Below are positions 25,126 through 34,278 of a DNA stretch of 64,000 nt, piece after piece; the stretch's first letter is position 1; the number at the start of each line of letters is the position of its first letter. The position numbers and the translations under genes were made by a program. The notes below the pieces were generated by a model that had not been told where the DNA came from, ran no database searches, and saw nothing but the letters and a program-made list of their open reading frames with translations. The DNA is taken from assembly GCF_004011505.1 (NCBI RefSeq), contig NZ_SAUN01000001.1, forward strand, positions 8,149,501 through 8,213,500, given 5' to 3'. The stretch is from Nonomuraea polychroma. GTDB taxonomy: Bacteria > Actinomycetota > Actinomycetes > Streptosporangiales > Streptosporangiaceae.

Positions 25126-25890
25126 TCACGAGCAGCAGCCTGAGCTGCCCGTGCCCGTGCTTGGCTGTCCGCTGTGGAGGTCGTCGTCGTGGCCGGCGGC
25201 GATCCGTGCCCATTGCGCGGTCGGCCGTCCGTCCTTGCGGAACTGCTGGCCGAGTGTCTCGTACGGCTGCGGCCAGCCGGACGGGGAGTCCTCCCAAGTC
25301 TCCTGCCGTCCGTAGACGGTCATGTCGAGGATGCCGTAGGACGGCGCCATGGGTTCGACGCCGCGGCCGGTGGTCCAGTACGTCTCGTAGACGCGGTCCC
25401 CATCGCGGAGGTAGCTCGCCTTCATCCCGAAGTGGCGGCCGGCGACGAGTCGTTCGTGCGACTCGTCGGGTACGGAGTACCAGGGCATGTCCCAGCCCAT
25501 GAAGCGGCGGTAGCGGTCGGATTCCTCGTAGGGGCCCTGGCAGAAGACGGCGAAGGTGACGTCACGCTGGTGCAGATAGGACAGTTCGCGGACCTGGCCG
25601 GTGAAGAAGGTGCAGCCCTCACACTGGTCGGCGGCGGTGTGTCCGTCGTGCCACATGTGATACGACACGAACAACTGGTTGCGCCCCTCGAAGACATCGA
25701 TCAGGGGGACGTGCCCCTTGCCTCCGACGACCGGGGCCGATGGGTCCACCTCGGTCATCGGCAGCCGTCGCCGAGCGGCGGCGATCGCGTCGCCCTCGCG
25801 GGTGTGCGCCTTCTCCCGGACGCGCAGGGTGTCGATTGCGGCCAGCCAATCCTGGCGGGAGACGATCGGCGGCTTGTTCACATCAGTCAT
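25126..25890 (-). CDS. DUF899 thioredoxin-like protein
   Basis: This 254-aa protein belongs to the DUF899 (AhpC/thioredoxin-like) family. N-terminal segment IVSRQDWLAAIDTLRVREKA, then RRRLPMTEVDP, and the thioredoxin-like core FVSYHMWHDGHTAADQCEGC followed by TFFTGQVREL (~75-105), where the Cys pair is the probable redox site. The C-terminal half has GWDMPWYSVPDESH and the aromatic QETWEDSPSGWPQPY. Family function is unproven; redox or peroxide handling is likely. A Cys-Cys ends the protein. The preceding ~220 bp (24905-25125) show no gene. Confidence 0.85.
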   Translation of the reverse strand: MTDVNKPPIVSRQDWLAAIDTLRVREKAHTREGDAIAAARRRLPMTEVDPSAPVVGGKGHVPLIDVFEGRNQLFVSYHMWHDGHTAADQCEGCTFFTGQVRELSYLHQRDVTFAVFCQGPYEESDRYRRFMGWDMPWYSVPDESHERLVAGRHFGMKASYLRDGDRVYETYWTTGRGVEPMAPSYGILDMTVYGRQETWEDSPSGWPQPYETLGQQFRKDGRPTAQWARIAAGHDDDLHSGQPSTGTGSSGCCS

Positions 25891-25983
25891 GGCCGTACTG
25901 ACCCGGCAGCTCGCAAGAAATCATCGGTAGAGCCCGTGGCGGGCTCTACCGACCACGATCCCGCCGGGTGGCACGGACGTTTG

Positions 25984-26501
25984 ATGACACCCTCGATCCG
26001 TCTCCCCCGCGCCCTCTACCTGCACTTCGCCTCATGCAGCGACCTGCCGGCCCAGCTGTACCGCCACTTTGGGCGCCGCCGAGGACATCGGCTCCTCCTG
26101 AACCAGGTGTGGAACAGCCCCGACGCAGTGACCGCGCTACGCAAGTGGGCCCACCACATGGCCGGGATGCACCCGCGCATCATGGCCGTCTCCCCGGCGG
26201 TGGAACGAGCCCGCTACACCGACCCCGACGCCGCCGAGTGGATCAGACCACGATGGACAACTGGCGCCGCGGCTGCACCCGGCTCCTGTCCTGGCTGGCC
26301 GACGAGCGCAGACTGGCCACCCCGTGGACCCTGGAGACCGCAGTCGACATGCTGTGGAGCCTGATGTCCTGGACCGTATCGGAGCGGCTGCTCGTCGACC
26401 GGGGCTGGACTCCGCAGGAGTACGGCGAGCACATGGCGAACCTGCCGCAGGCGGCCTTCGCCCGCGGGCATGCTCCCGACGCTCATGCAGCCGGTCCGTG
26501 A
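25984..26501 (+). pseudogene. TetR-family regulator remnant with several frameshifts
   Basis: Spread over two frames is a TetR protein lacking its N-terminal helices. RALYLHFASCSDLPAQLYRH is the end of the helix-turn-helix. NQVWNSPDAVTALRKWAHHM and AVSPAVERARYTDPDAAEWI follow, then, after a frame change near 26245, MDNWRRGCTRLLSWLADERR, TLETAVDMLWSLMSWTVSER and GWTPQEYGEHMANL. This is the usual C-terminal domain order. A second local frame wobble lies around 26070. No intact product is possible. Nothing recognisable follows up to 26776. Confidence 0.7.
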
Positions 26502-26776
26502 GGGGCTGCGTCGGCCCCGCACTGGCGGTCGTTGTCGAGGTGCCAGTTTCTGGCCATACCTGACCCCAGGCTGCGCAACGGCGACGCCCCCGGAAACCGG
26601 CTCTATTCTGCTTGCTTCCGGGGCGCGATCGAGATTCGCAACCGTCTGCTTGCGTGAACGGATGCAGGGCGGCGCGCTATCGCGTTTCCCAGCTGATCAG
26701 CACCTTCAAGGTACTGACAGCGCTCTGCGCACGGCACACATCGGCGTGGAACCGAGAGGTCATGCATCTGACAGGT

Positions 26777-26939
26777 TCAGGGTCCCTCGGTCCAGATATA
26801 CCAAGGGCCCTTGAAGTGCTCATACCTTCCCTCTTCTGGATCCGGTGCCCGATCCGGGATGTAGGCGAAGCCGTAGCTCTTCCAATCCATCGTGAGCGAG
26901 GTCACCATGAACCTCGCTCCCCCGGGGATCTTCGGTACC
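26777..26939 (-). pseudogene. 3' part of membrane-protein gene split by the IS3 element
   Basis: Minus-strand frame reading VPKIPGGARFMVTSLTMDWK then SYGFAYIPDRAPDP up to YEHFKGPWYIWTEGP and a stop at 26777. It begins exactly at the left end of the IS element. It joins, in the right frame once a 3-bp duplication is removed, with the 5' part at 28443-28879. The whole protein would be a membrane-anchored protein of about 200 aa. Confidence 0.7.
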
Positions 26940-26966
26940 TGTCAAGGATCTTGAGACAGTCTCTTG

Positions 26967-28010
26967 CTATGTGGACGCTATGAGCGCTTGTGGGGTCGGT
27001 GGATTGATCCACGCCGCGGTGGGCATAGGGGGCGGGGTCGGCGGTCGGCCGAACCGCGTTGGATTGGCCGCATAGGCCGCGGCCAGAACCTGAGCTCGCT
27101 GGAGCTGGATCTGCCCGGCGGTGCCGAAGTAGACCGAGGCCGGGGTGTGCAGCCCCAGCGCCGCATGACGGTGCTCGTGCCGGTAGTAGTCGAAGAAATC
27201 GGTGCACCAGGCGTGCGCGTGCTCGATCGAGGAGAACTGCTCGGGGAAGTCGAAGCGGTACTTCAGCGTCTTGAACTGGGCTTCCGAATAGGGGTTGTCG
27301 TTGGACACGCGCGGGCGGGAATGGCTGCGCTGCACCCCCAGGTCCACCAGTAACTGAGCGACGTTCTTGGACGTCATCGCGCTGCCCCGGTCGGCGTGGA
27401 TCGCCTTGGGCCGGCCGTGTGCCGTGATCAGTCCGGCCATCCACCGCTCGGCGATGGCGGCGTCCTCGGCCGCCTCCAGCCGCCAGCCCACCGGGTAACG
27501 GCTGAAGATATCGAGCATCACATACAGCTGGTAGAAGGTGCCGCGGGTCGGGCCGGGCAGGCGGGTGATATCCCAGCTCCACACGTCGTTCGGCTGATGG
27601 GCCACCAACTCGGGTTTGACATAAGCCGGATGCGCGGCCAGCCGACGCCGCTCGCGCACCAGTCCCTGCTCGCGCAGCAGCCGGTACATGGTCGATTGAG
27701 AGGCCAGGTAGACCCCTTCGTCCAGCAATTCGGCCCAGATCTGCGCGACTGCCTTGTCGGCGAAGCGCGGCTCGGTCAGCACTGCCAGCACGCGCTCACG
27801 CTCGTCGAGCGTCAGCGCGTTGGGCGGCGGCTCGACGGGGCCGGGCTTACGCGGCGGGCCACTGGCCCGGGCGCGTTGGCGATACAGGCTGGCCCGCGAC
27901 TTGCCCAGCAGCGCGCACGCCGCGCTGGTCGAGGTGACGGCTTCCAGGTCAGCGAAGACCTCGCCTATCGCCTGTTCGACCTCGGCTTTGAGGCCGCGCT
28001 CTCGGAGAGC
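26967..28010 (-). CDS. IS3 transposase OrfB (DDE catalytic part, made by frameshift from OrfA)
   Basis: The OrfB frame carries an HTH_21-like region with LDERERVLAVLTEPRFADKA and YRLLREQGLVRERR. The rve integrase core follows: VWSWDITRLPGPTRG (first Asp), IHADRGSAMTSKNVAQ (second Asp), and SNDNPYSEAQFKTLKYRF (Glu). GLHTPASVYFGTA marks the family end. The frame is open well upstream of 28010 and overlaps OrfA in a different frame, so production of an OrfAB fusion by -1 frameshifting, as known for IS3 elements, is likely. The exact OrfB start is therefore approximate. Confidence 0.85.
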   Translation of the reverse strand, partial: ALRERGLKAEVEQAIGEVFADLEAVTSTSAACALLGKSRASLYRQRARASGPPRKPGPVEPPPNALTLDERERVLAVLTEPRFADKAVAQIWAELLDEGVYLASQSTMYRLLREQGLVRERRRLAAHPAYVKPELVAHQPNDVWSWDITRLPGPTRGTFYQLYVMLDIFSRYPVGWRLEAAEDAAIAERWMAGLITAHGRPKAIHADRGSAMTSKNVAQLLVDLGVQRSHSRPRVSNDNPYSEAQFKTLKYRFDFPEQFSSIEHAHAWCTDFFDYYRHEHRHAALGLHTPASVYFGTAGQIQLQRAQVLAAAYAANPTRFGRPPTPPPMPTAAWINPPTPQALIAST

Positions 28011-28366
28011 GTCTCCAAGAGCGCATGTGCTTTTCCCACCAGATCCAACGCCGCGTCTTTTCGGGCCAGTTCGGCCTCGAGCGCTTCCACCTTGCGCCGC
28101 AGCCGCTCCAGCTCGGCCTGCTCGCCGCTCTTGCCCGAGCGTTTGCCGCCCTTGGCCAGGCCGTCCAGCGCTCCCGCCTCGGCCGCCCGCCGCCACTCAA
28201 CGAGATGCGAGGAGTACAGCCCTTCCCGCCGCAGCAGCGCGCCCCGCGCGCCCGGTTCGGTCAGCGCGTCGTATTCGGCCAAGATCGCCTGCTTGTACTC
28301 GGGCGTGAACGTCCGCCGCCGCGGCCGGTCCGCGCGTGGCCCCTGCTTGCCCTTACCCGAGCTCAT
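27965..28366 (-). CDS. IS3 transposase OrfA
   Basis: This 133-aa protein starts MSSGKGKQGPRADRPRRRTF. The helix-turn-helix runs from FTPEYKQAILAEYDALTEPG through ALLRREGLYSSHLVEWRRAA (~20-62), with the IS3 Trp-Arg signature. It is followed by a leucine-zipper coiled coil, ELERLRRKVEALEAELARKD (~85-105), used for multimerisation. It overlaps OrfB by about 50 bp or more. Confidence 0.88.
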   Translation of the reverse strand: MSSGKGKQGPRADRPRRRTFTPEYKQAILAEYDALTEPGARGALLRREGLYSSHLVEWRRAAEAGALDGLAKGGKRSGKSGEQAELERLRRKVEALEAELARKDAALDLVGKAHALLETLSESAASKPRSNRR

Positions 28367-28442
28367 TGCTCCATCATCGGCGATCGACGCCGGGGAACGC
28401 TCGGCCAGTCTCATGCTCACGGTTCGTTGAGATCCTTACTCA

Positions 28443-28879
28443 CCCTCATCAGTCAGATGAACTGTAGTCACATCAGTCTCAACAAACCCTGACAGAGAGG
28501 GCTTCTCCACGTCGTCCACCCAGTACAGGCCCCACCATCGATTGCTGTCATAGTCCGTGCGTACTGACCGGGCGTAGCGCTCCAGGCTCGGCTCCGACAG
28601 GACGAAGCGCGCGTGAAGGGGCGCGTCGACCTTGACCAGCAGCACGGTGCCCAGGACAAGTGCGAGTGGGACGAACATCCAGGGCGCCCACGCCCGCCGA
28701 CCCGCACCAGGAACCAACACCCGTGCGAGCCAGGCGCTGGCGAGTGCCAGCCAGTACAGCGCCAGCACCAATGCCCAGTAGGACAGGCCGGGAGTGCTCA
28801 CCTCAACGAACGTCAGAAGCGAGGCGAGTCCGACGGCTCCGGTAAAGAGCAGGACAAGCGGGTTGCGAGTCACGCGCAT
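28443..28879 (-). pseudogene. 5' part of membrane-protein gene truncated by the IS3 element
   Basis: The protein begins MRVTRNPLVLLFTGAVGLAS with three hydrophobic segments (residues ~7-25, 32-52, 60-80), then an extracytoplasmic-looking domain RFVLSEPSLERYARSVRTDY and NRWWGLYWVDDVEKPSLSGF. The reading frame runs into a stop inside the IS (TAA at 28436). The missing C-terminus is at 26777-26939. Family unknown. An ATG 11 codons upstream is an alternative start. Confidence 0.7.
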
Positions 28880-28994
28880 GGGGCGATCTTGCCCTATGAC
28901 GGAATCAGGCACATCGGCCCACCATCAATGCCGTGAAGCTAACCCGCAGACCGCAACCCTTGGGAAACGGTCCCGGTTTCTCGCGGGGATATCG

Positions 28995-29357
28995 TCAGTG
29001 GCAGGTCTTTTGACAGGCCACTTCTGGGATGTGTTGTTGCCACTCGGCAGGGGAGAGACCGCCGTCCCGGTGACAGATCACGGCGGCGGCAGTGCCGGGA
29101 TCGACGGTGATCTCGCGTAAGGACCCGTCGGCGGATGAGAGGAGAAGAGCGGTCCGGTTGAATGCCACGGCCGGCACGGACTGGGTGTTGAAGCTGATCG
29201 GTGAGGCGATCCGCTGATATCCCCGCCAGTCCCAAAGCTGGATGCCGAACTCGCCTTCCCTGGCGACGGTGGCAAGTAGCTCGCCCCGCGGGTAAGGGAC
29301 AAGAGCATTGATCGATGCCGTGTCCGCGATCTGCGGCAGGGCCAGAGGCCTGCGCAT
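28995..29357 (-). pseudogene. WD40-repeat protein C-terminal remnant
   Basis: One beta-propeller blade and the tail survive: LLATVAREGEFGIQLWDWRG, VPAVAFNRTALLLSSADGSL, then VICHRDGGLSPAEWQQHIPE and a Cys-rich end. The pattern C-x-R-x-G-G-L-(S/T)-x-x-E-W-x-x-x-(I/L)-P is the usual terminus of long actinobacterial WD40/NACHT or WD40/kinase proteins. Nothing of the N-terminal 500-1000 residues is present upstream (29358-29622 holds no gene). Confidence 0.65.
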
Positions 29358-29622
29358 CGTCCTTCGGGTGAGACGGAGGCCGTCTCATGGTCGGGCTCTT
29401 GACGCATCAGGTGTGATGCCCCGATTCCACGGGTGACTCTTGGCCCCGAATACCAGCGAGCGGTGGCCCTACCTCCGTGATCGCCAAAACTTCGGCCGAC
29501 GAGATTTGGCCCCACCCGCCTTGGCCCTGTCGTCGCTGCTTGAAAGCCGGCCACCCACGGTGGCCCGGAACTCCTATGGCTTCGGTGATCCGCCACCCGA
29601 CGGTCCAGCGTAGAGGCGCGGG

Positions 29623-30270
29623 TCATTCGTCGTCTGGATCTGCCGGCTCCACGGTCGGTGCGATCTGCAGTGGTGTCGCGGCCCCGCCAGCGATCTCGCG
29701 CCCTTGATTCAGTGTGTAGTCAAGCTGCCTGGCCAGGAGTGGGAGGGTCGCCGGAGGTAGATAGGCATCAGCGCCGGCGTCAAGTAGTCGTCGGACCGGG
29801 CCGTGGTACTGAACTCCGAGTTCGTGGTCCTCGATTTCGGTGACGATGACGCGAGCTTTCGGGAACATCGATCGGAGCGCTGCGATCAACTGCGGGCTGC
29901 CTGGAGGTACCAGCAGCACATCGGTCGTCGCGGGGGCCGCATGCATATCGAGCACTACGTAGTCCGCCCCGAGCTGGGTGGATAGCGCAACCCGAGCCGC
30001 GGTCGACAGCTCCATCGCGGTGGCCACGACTGTCACGCTCTCGTAGTCGATCGGTGCTTGATCGTTGGCCTCATCTGGCGCGTCGCGATCGACGATGGCG
30101 CCTTGGACCACGTCAATGGTGCTGGAGATGGTCGCGATCGACGCGCCGTCACGCGTGAGGACCAAGTTCTCACCAGGCTCGAGGGCGTCGATGAGCGCCA
30201 CGACGTCTTCGGGAAGGCAGGTCACGTCGATTCGCTGCGTGGAGCGTGGGGCGCGTTTGCGGATCACCAT
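29623..30270 (-). CDS. Hypothetical protein: Phd-like N-terminus joined to receiver-like alpha/beta domain
   Basis: In this 215-aa protein, residues ~15-50 (CLPEDVVALIDALEPGENLV, LTRDGASIATISST) resemble the strand-helix-strand start of Phd/YefM antitoxins and related DNA-binding domains. Residues ~100-195 alternate strands and helices like a response-regulator receiver: ADYVVLDMHAAPATTDVLLV, ALRSMFPKARVIVTEIED and RLLDAGADAYLPPATLPLLA. The last segment is close to the GADAYLxKP region of receivers, but the phospho-acceptor pocket is not complete. Coding bias is good and there is no frameshift. Function unknown; neighbours are remnants, so it may be stranded cargo. Confidence 0.6.
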   Translation of the reverse strand: MVIRKRAPRSTQRIDVTCLPEDVVALIDALEPGENLVLTRDGASIATISSTIDVVQGAIVDRDAPDEANDQAPIDYESVTVVATAMELSTAARVALSTQLGADYVVLDMHAAPATTDVLLVPPGSPQLIAALRSMFPKARVIVTEIEDHELGVQYHGPVRRLLDAGADAYLPPATLPLLARQLDYTLNQGREIAGGAATPLQIAPTVEPADPDDE

Positions 30271-30519
30271 GCCTGGGACACGCTCACGGCTGCGAGGGCA
30301 CCCTGCGTCATGCGCAGGCCCGGTCGCCTAGCGAAAGGCCCATCCACGGTGACATGGTTGCCTGCCCCGAAGGTGCCGCTCAACCAGATGATCACATGAG
30401 TCCCTTCTGACGCTGTGATCTTGTTGGATGCCACTACACGACCATTGGTTCGAGGCCCCCGGAGTTTCCCTCATCGACTATGAACCTTTCCCTGTAACTG
30501 CTCATGGCGGTAGGTGATT

Positions 30520-30880
30520 GCCTTACACGGTCCGTCCGTACTCCAGTTGAAGCAGGACGAGGGCTGCGGCGGCGATCTGGGTGATCCGGCTCGGGTCGGG
30601 GCTGACTCGGCGCAGGGCTTTTGAATGAGGTCTTGGGCAGGGTGTTCGCCCGTTCGCCGATTCCATGGATGCCTCGCAGGAGCAGCTGGTTGAACGCGCG
30701 CTGCGGCTCGGTGAGCCGGCCGCCCTTGGGCTTCTTGAACGACATCCTGAACATCTCCCGGGCACCCTCGTATCCCAGGTCGGTGAGCGTGATCAGAGCG
30801 GTATGGGCGATACCGGACGACAAGTGAAGCCTCTCGCTTGAACTTGATCTCTTTGCAAAGACCGTTCTCAGCGCCAACCC
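30520..30880 (-). pseudogene. DDE transposase (IS5/DDE_Tnp_4-like) C-terminal remnant, frameshifted
   Basis: A tail typical of the family that carries KKPKGG before the last helices: ALITLTDLGYEGAREMFRMS, FKKPKGGRLTEPQRAFNQLL and RGIHGIGERANTLPKTSFK in one frame. It then continues ALRRVSPDPSRITQIAAAAL and VLLQLEYG in a second frame. The first two catalytic residues are missing. No terminal repeats were recognised. Confidence 0.65.
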
Positions 30881-31066
30881 AGAAGTTCTGCGCGTAACGG
30901 GTGGGGAGATCGCCGAGGCGGATGGGGATTGACATGGGCCTCGCCGGGGGTTGGATGAGGTTGCTCACACCGTCTCTCCGGCCCCGGCGAGGTCATGTCA
31001 AAGGAGAGGGCGGGATACCCTGCCTGCGGTGCCTCGAACCACGTGACCGGAGGAGTCGATGCTGGG

Positions 31067-32023
31067 ATGACGGCAGGGCGACCGATGCCCACACAGGACG
31101 ACGTGCTCGGGTACTTCAACACGCTGTCGAACTGGGGTCGGTGGGGCGACGACGACGAGCTCGGCACTCTGAACCACATCACCGACGACGTCCGGCTGGC
31201 GGCGGCGCGGGCCGTGCGCCACGGCAGGAGCGTGTCGTGCGCATGGGAGGTTGCCGTACCGGAAGACATGGAGCGGTCGACGACGACGTGCCCGTGCGCC
31301 GCCGACATGCCGGGTGCCGAGGACATGCCGGTGCCCGGATTCCACAACGACCGGCGCTGGGGCTTTTCGTCCGAGCGGCTCGGCATCACGTTCCACGGCA
31401 ACACCCTCACCCACGTCGACTCGCCGTGCCACATCTTCTGGGACGGCGCGATGTACAACGGACGGTCCCACTCGCTGGTCGACGCCGCAACGGGATCGGC
31501 GTGGGCGGCCGTCACGGCGGCGGCGAACGGGATCATCACGCGTGGTGTCCTGCTGGACATTGCGAGGGTCCGCGATGTGCCGTGGTTGGAACCGGGGCAG
31601 GGTGTGTTTCCCGACGATCTCGAGGAGGCCGAGCGTCGCCAGGGTGTGCGGGTGCGATCCGGCGATGCGGTACTCCTGCGGACCGGCTATGGCCGCGTCC
31701 GGCACGAGACCGGTGCGGTCAGCGGTTTCACGCAGGCCGGCTGGCACGCGTCCTGCCTGCCGTGGCTGCATGAACGGGAGGTTGCGCTGATCGGCGCTGA
31801 CACCCCCCAGGACGTTCAGCCGTCGGGGTACGAAGACGTGTTGATGCCGGTTCACGCCGTGAGCCTCGTCGCTATGGGTCTGTGGATGCTCGACAACTGC
31901 GACCTGGAGGCGTGCGCGACGACGGCTGCCGAGCTCGGCCAGTGGGACTTCCACCTCGCAGTCGCGCCGGTCCGCTTCGCCGGTACGTCCGGCAGCCCGG
32001 TCAACCCGATCGCCACATTCTGA
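31067..32023 (+). CDS. Cyclase-family (kynurenine-formamidase-like) protein
   Basis: This 318-aa protein belongs to the PF04199 cyclase/amidohydrolase family. The metal-binding signature is FHGNTLTHVDSPCHIFWDG (~106-124), a variant of H-x-G-T-H-x-D-x-P-x-H. Supporting segments are NWGRWGDDDELGTLNHITDD (~22-41), GDAVLLRTGYGR (~198), and IGADTPQDVQPSGY with the late His VHAVSLVAMGLWMLDNCDLE (~264-283). Members hydrolyse cyclic amides or act in aromatic catabolism. GGAGG lies 13 bp before the ATG. It stands alone between remnants and looks intact. Confidence 0.88.
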   Translation: MTAGRPMPTQDDVLGYFNTLSNWGRWGDDDELGTLNHITDDVRLAAARAVRHGRSVSCAWEVAVPEDMERSTTTCPCAADMPGAEDMPVPGFHNDRRWGFSSERLGITFHGNTLTHVDSPCHIFWDGAMYNGRSHSLVDAATGSAWAAVTAAANGIITRGVLLDIARVRDVPWLEPGQGVFPDDLEEAERRQGVRVRSGDAVLLRTGYGRVRHETGAVSGFTQAGWHASCLPWLHEREVALIGADTPQDVQPSGYEDVLMPVHAVSLVAMGLWMLDNCDLEACATTAAELGQWDFHLAVAPVRFAGTSGSPVNPIATF

Positions 32024-32175
32024 CCGCGGTTCACGAGGGGGTGCGACGCCATGAAGGACCGGCCCGCACCTGGAACGCGGTCGTGGTCGGTGAGGACACG
32101 CCGTGCTGGTCGGGAACCAGGCGGCGTGTCGTCATCGTCGGCGCTGGCCCGGTCGGGCTTTTCCTCGCAATCGAG

Positions 32176-33736
32176 CTCGAGCATCCGGTAGCGGCCCGCG
32201 TCGGGCGCCAGTTGCAGCAGCGACTTGTCGATCAGGGCGGCGAGCAGCTGGAGGACCTCGCCCGGGAGCACTGCGGTGCCGGCGCAGACCGCAGTGGCCG
32301 ACTCCAGCGTCACGCCACCGGGCAGGACCGAGACCCGCTCGGCCACCGTACGCTCGTTCTCGCCGAGCAGATCCCAGCTCCAGGCGATGACCGCGCGCAG
32401 CGTGCGGTGCCGCGGTGCCGCGGCCCGGCTGCCCGTGATGAGCAGCCGGAACCGGTCGGACAGCCCGGCGGCGAGCTCGGCCGGCGACAGGGTCCGCAGC
32501 CGGGCCGCGGCCAGCTCCAGCGCCAGCGGCATGCCGTCCAGGCCGCGCACCAGCCGGACCACGTCTGCGCGCGTCTGCTCGTCGATGTCGAAGCCGGGGC
32601 GCACCGCCGCGGCCCGTTCGGTGAACAGGCGCACTGACGCGCTGCGGCGGATGTCCTCGAGGCCGTCGTCGGGGCCCGGCAGCGCCAGCGGGCCGAGCGG
32701 GACCAGCGCCTCGCCGTCGATCGCGAGCGGCTCGCGGCTGGTCGCCAGCACCCGCAGCCCGGCGCAGCGCGGCAGCAGCGCTGCGATCAGGTGCGCGACG
32801 GCGTCGATCAGATGCTCGCAGTTGTCCACCACGAGCAGGCTCTCCCGGCCGTTGAGCTGGTCGGCGAGCACGTCCAGCTCGCTGCCCTCGGCTCGCATCC
32901 GGCCGGAGGCCTCGAAGAGCGCGGCGCCGCGCAGCCCGATCGCGGCCAGCACCGCCGCGCCGGCCTTGGCCGGCTCGGTGACCGCGGCCAGATCGACCAG
33001 CCAGGTGCCGTCGCGGTACTCGTGGCGGTGGCGGCGGCCCGCCTCGACCGCGAGCCGGGTCTTGCCGGCCCCGCCCGGCCCGACCACCGTGACGAGGCGC
33101 CCGCGGGCGAGCAGCGTGTCGATCCGGGCGAGGTCGTCGTCGCGCCCGATGAAGCTGGTCAGGGCGGCGGGCAGATTGCTCGCGGGCGCCTCGCGCTGCG
33201 CCTCGGGAGCGGGAGCCGGCGACTGCAGCAGGCGCAGGTGGCGCTCGCGCAGTGGCCAGCCGCGTCGCGACCGCCGGAGCGACCGCGGCGATCACCGACG
33301 GTTCGCCGCAGAGCGCGACCGCCTCGCCCACCAGCCCGGCCGCCGCCCCGGGATCGCCGGCCCGGAGCCGGTCACGGCCGTGCGCGGCCAGCCGCTCGAA
33401 CCGCAGCGCGTCAACGTCGTCCTCCGTGACGCTGAGGCGGTAGCCGCCCTCGGACTGAGTGACCGCGCCGGCCTCGCCGAGCAGCCGGCGCAGCCGGGAG
33501 ACCAGCGAATGCAGCGCGTTCGCCGGGTCGGCCGGGAGCTCCTGCGGCCACAGTGCATCGACCAGGACGCCCGGTTCGACCGGCCGGCCGCCGGCCAGCG
33601 CCAGCCGTGCGATCAGGCCGCGGAGCCGGGCGCCGGGAACGGCCACCACGGCGTCGCCGCGGCGCACCTCGAGGGTGCCGAGCAGCGTCACCCGCAGGCG
33701 CCTCTCCTCGTTCCCGTGCACCGCCCGATCCTCCCG
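32176..33736 (-). pseudogene. SARP/AfsR-like regulator (BTAD plus NB-ARC), deleted, frameshifted and truncated
   Basis: The N-terminal OmpR-like DNA-binding domain (LRVTLLGTLEVRRGDAVVAV, LVDALWPQELPADPANALHS, LVSRLRRLLGEAGAV) and the start of the BTAD domain lie in one frame down to ~33250. The frame then jumps to LRERHLRLLQ, so most of BTAD is missing. An ATPase domain follows: VVGPGGAGKTRLAVEAG (Walker A), ESLLVVDNCEHLIDAV (Walker B), LATSREPLAI and GLDGMPLALELAAARL. It ends at YRMLEL near 32180 where unrelated sequence starts, with no TPR domain. Intact homologues are 900-1100 aa. A former pathway-specific activator is likely; no biosynthetic cluster remains here. Confidence 0.75.
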
Positions 33737-33777
33737 CATACATCCCGCAAGCCCCAATCCGCCCCTCCAGCGCGCGC

Positions 33778-33927
33778 TCAGGCCGTCAGCACCCGCATCG
33801 GGGACCCAGTCCGCCAGGCCGCGACGTCTACGACGACCTGCTTGTACATCGAGCGATACCCGGCCTCGGTGACGTACCCGAGGTGCGGCAGCAGCACGGT
33901 GTTGGGCGCGCCCCGCAGCGGGTTACC
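33778..33927 (-). pseudogene. D-2-hydroxyacid dehydrogenase C-terminal remnant
   Basis: About 48 codons, NPLRGAPNTVLLPHLGYVTE then AGYRSMYKQVVVDVAAW and SPMRVL, match the end of NAD-dependent D-2-hydroxyacid dehydrogenases, including the catalytic-His segment LPHLG. Sequence upstream of 33930 is unrelated, so only the tail survives. It abuts a transposase remnant. Confidence 0.6.
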
Positions 33928-33975
33928 GATTCCGGCCCGCCCGCCGAACCAGGCTGACGTGGTGCCCTCGCCCAG

Positions 33976-34101
33976 CTGATGACCGCGCTGACCGGCACGG
34001 CCGAGAACCCGCACGCGTGGTTGTCCGCCGTCGACGCCGACGACCTGCCCGGACTGCACTTCTTCACCCACGGCATCCGCCGCGACCTGGACGCCGTGAC
34101 T
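33976..34101 (+). pseudogene. ISL3-family transposase C-terminal remnant
   Basis: A + frame reading LMTALTGTAENPHAWLSAVD, ADDLPGLHFFTHGIRRDLDA and V resembles the helix before the last catalytic Glu in ISL3-type transposases, after which similarity stops. It probably marks the deletion joint that removed the dehydrogenase. 34102-34278 has no recognisable feature. Confidence 0.55.
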
Positions 34102-34278
34102 CCGCGCGGAGACACCGTCCTCACACGATCCGGCCCCGCACAGGATCCGGCGGTCGGCGCCGTACGCGACCGGATCCCGCCACGGGCGTGGCGCCTCCGG
34201 ATGCGGCCCGATCCTGCAGAGCCCAGCCCGCCGAAGAGACAGTGGTTCAGGAGGGCGCCCTGGCGCCCGTCTCGAGAC

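Larger units (their letters stand above)
26940..28442 (-). mobile_element. IS3-family insertion sequence, 1.5 kb, apparently intact
   Basis: The element holds two overlapping minus-strand frames in the classic IS3 OrfA/OrfB arrangement. Its ends read TG...CA and share the inward sequence AAGGATCT at both termini (26944-26951 and the complement at 28431-28438), with more scattered matches over ~18 bp. Flanking bases ACC/CCC may be a worn 3-bp target duplication. It interrupts a membrane-protein gene whose halves lie on both sides, which fixes the boundaries independently. Confidence 0.85.

Noticed and set aside
29623-30270. Toxin-antitoxin operon
   Set aside because: The Phd-like N-terminus suggested it, but no toxin-sized frame lies next to it and the rest of the protein is not antitoxin-like.
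30455-30492. TTTCCC...TTTCCC with 22-bp pitch near 30460, possible fifth copy of the intergenic repeat
   Set aside because: Only six bases match and the GATCG parts are missing; probably coincidence.
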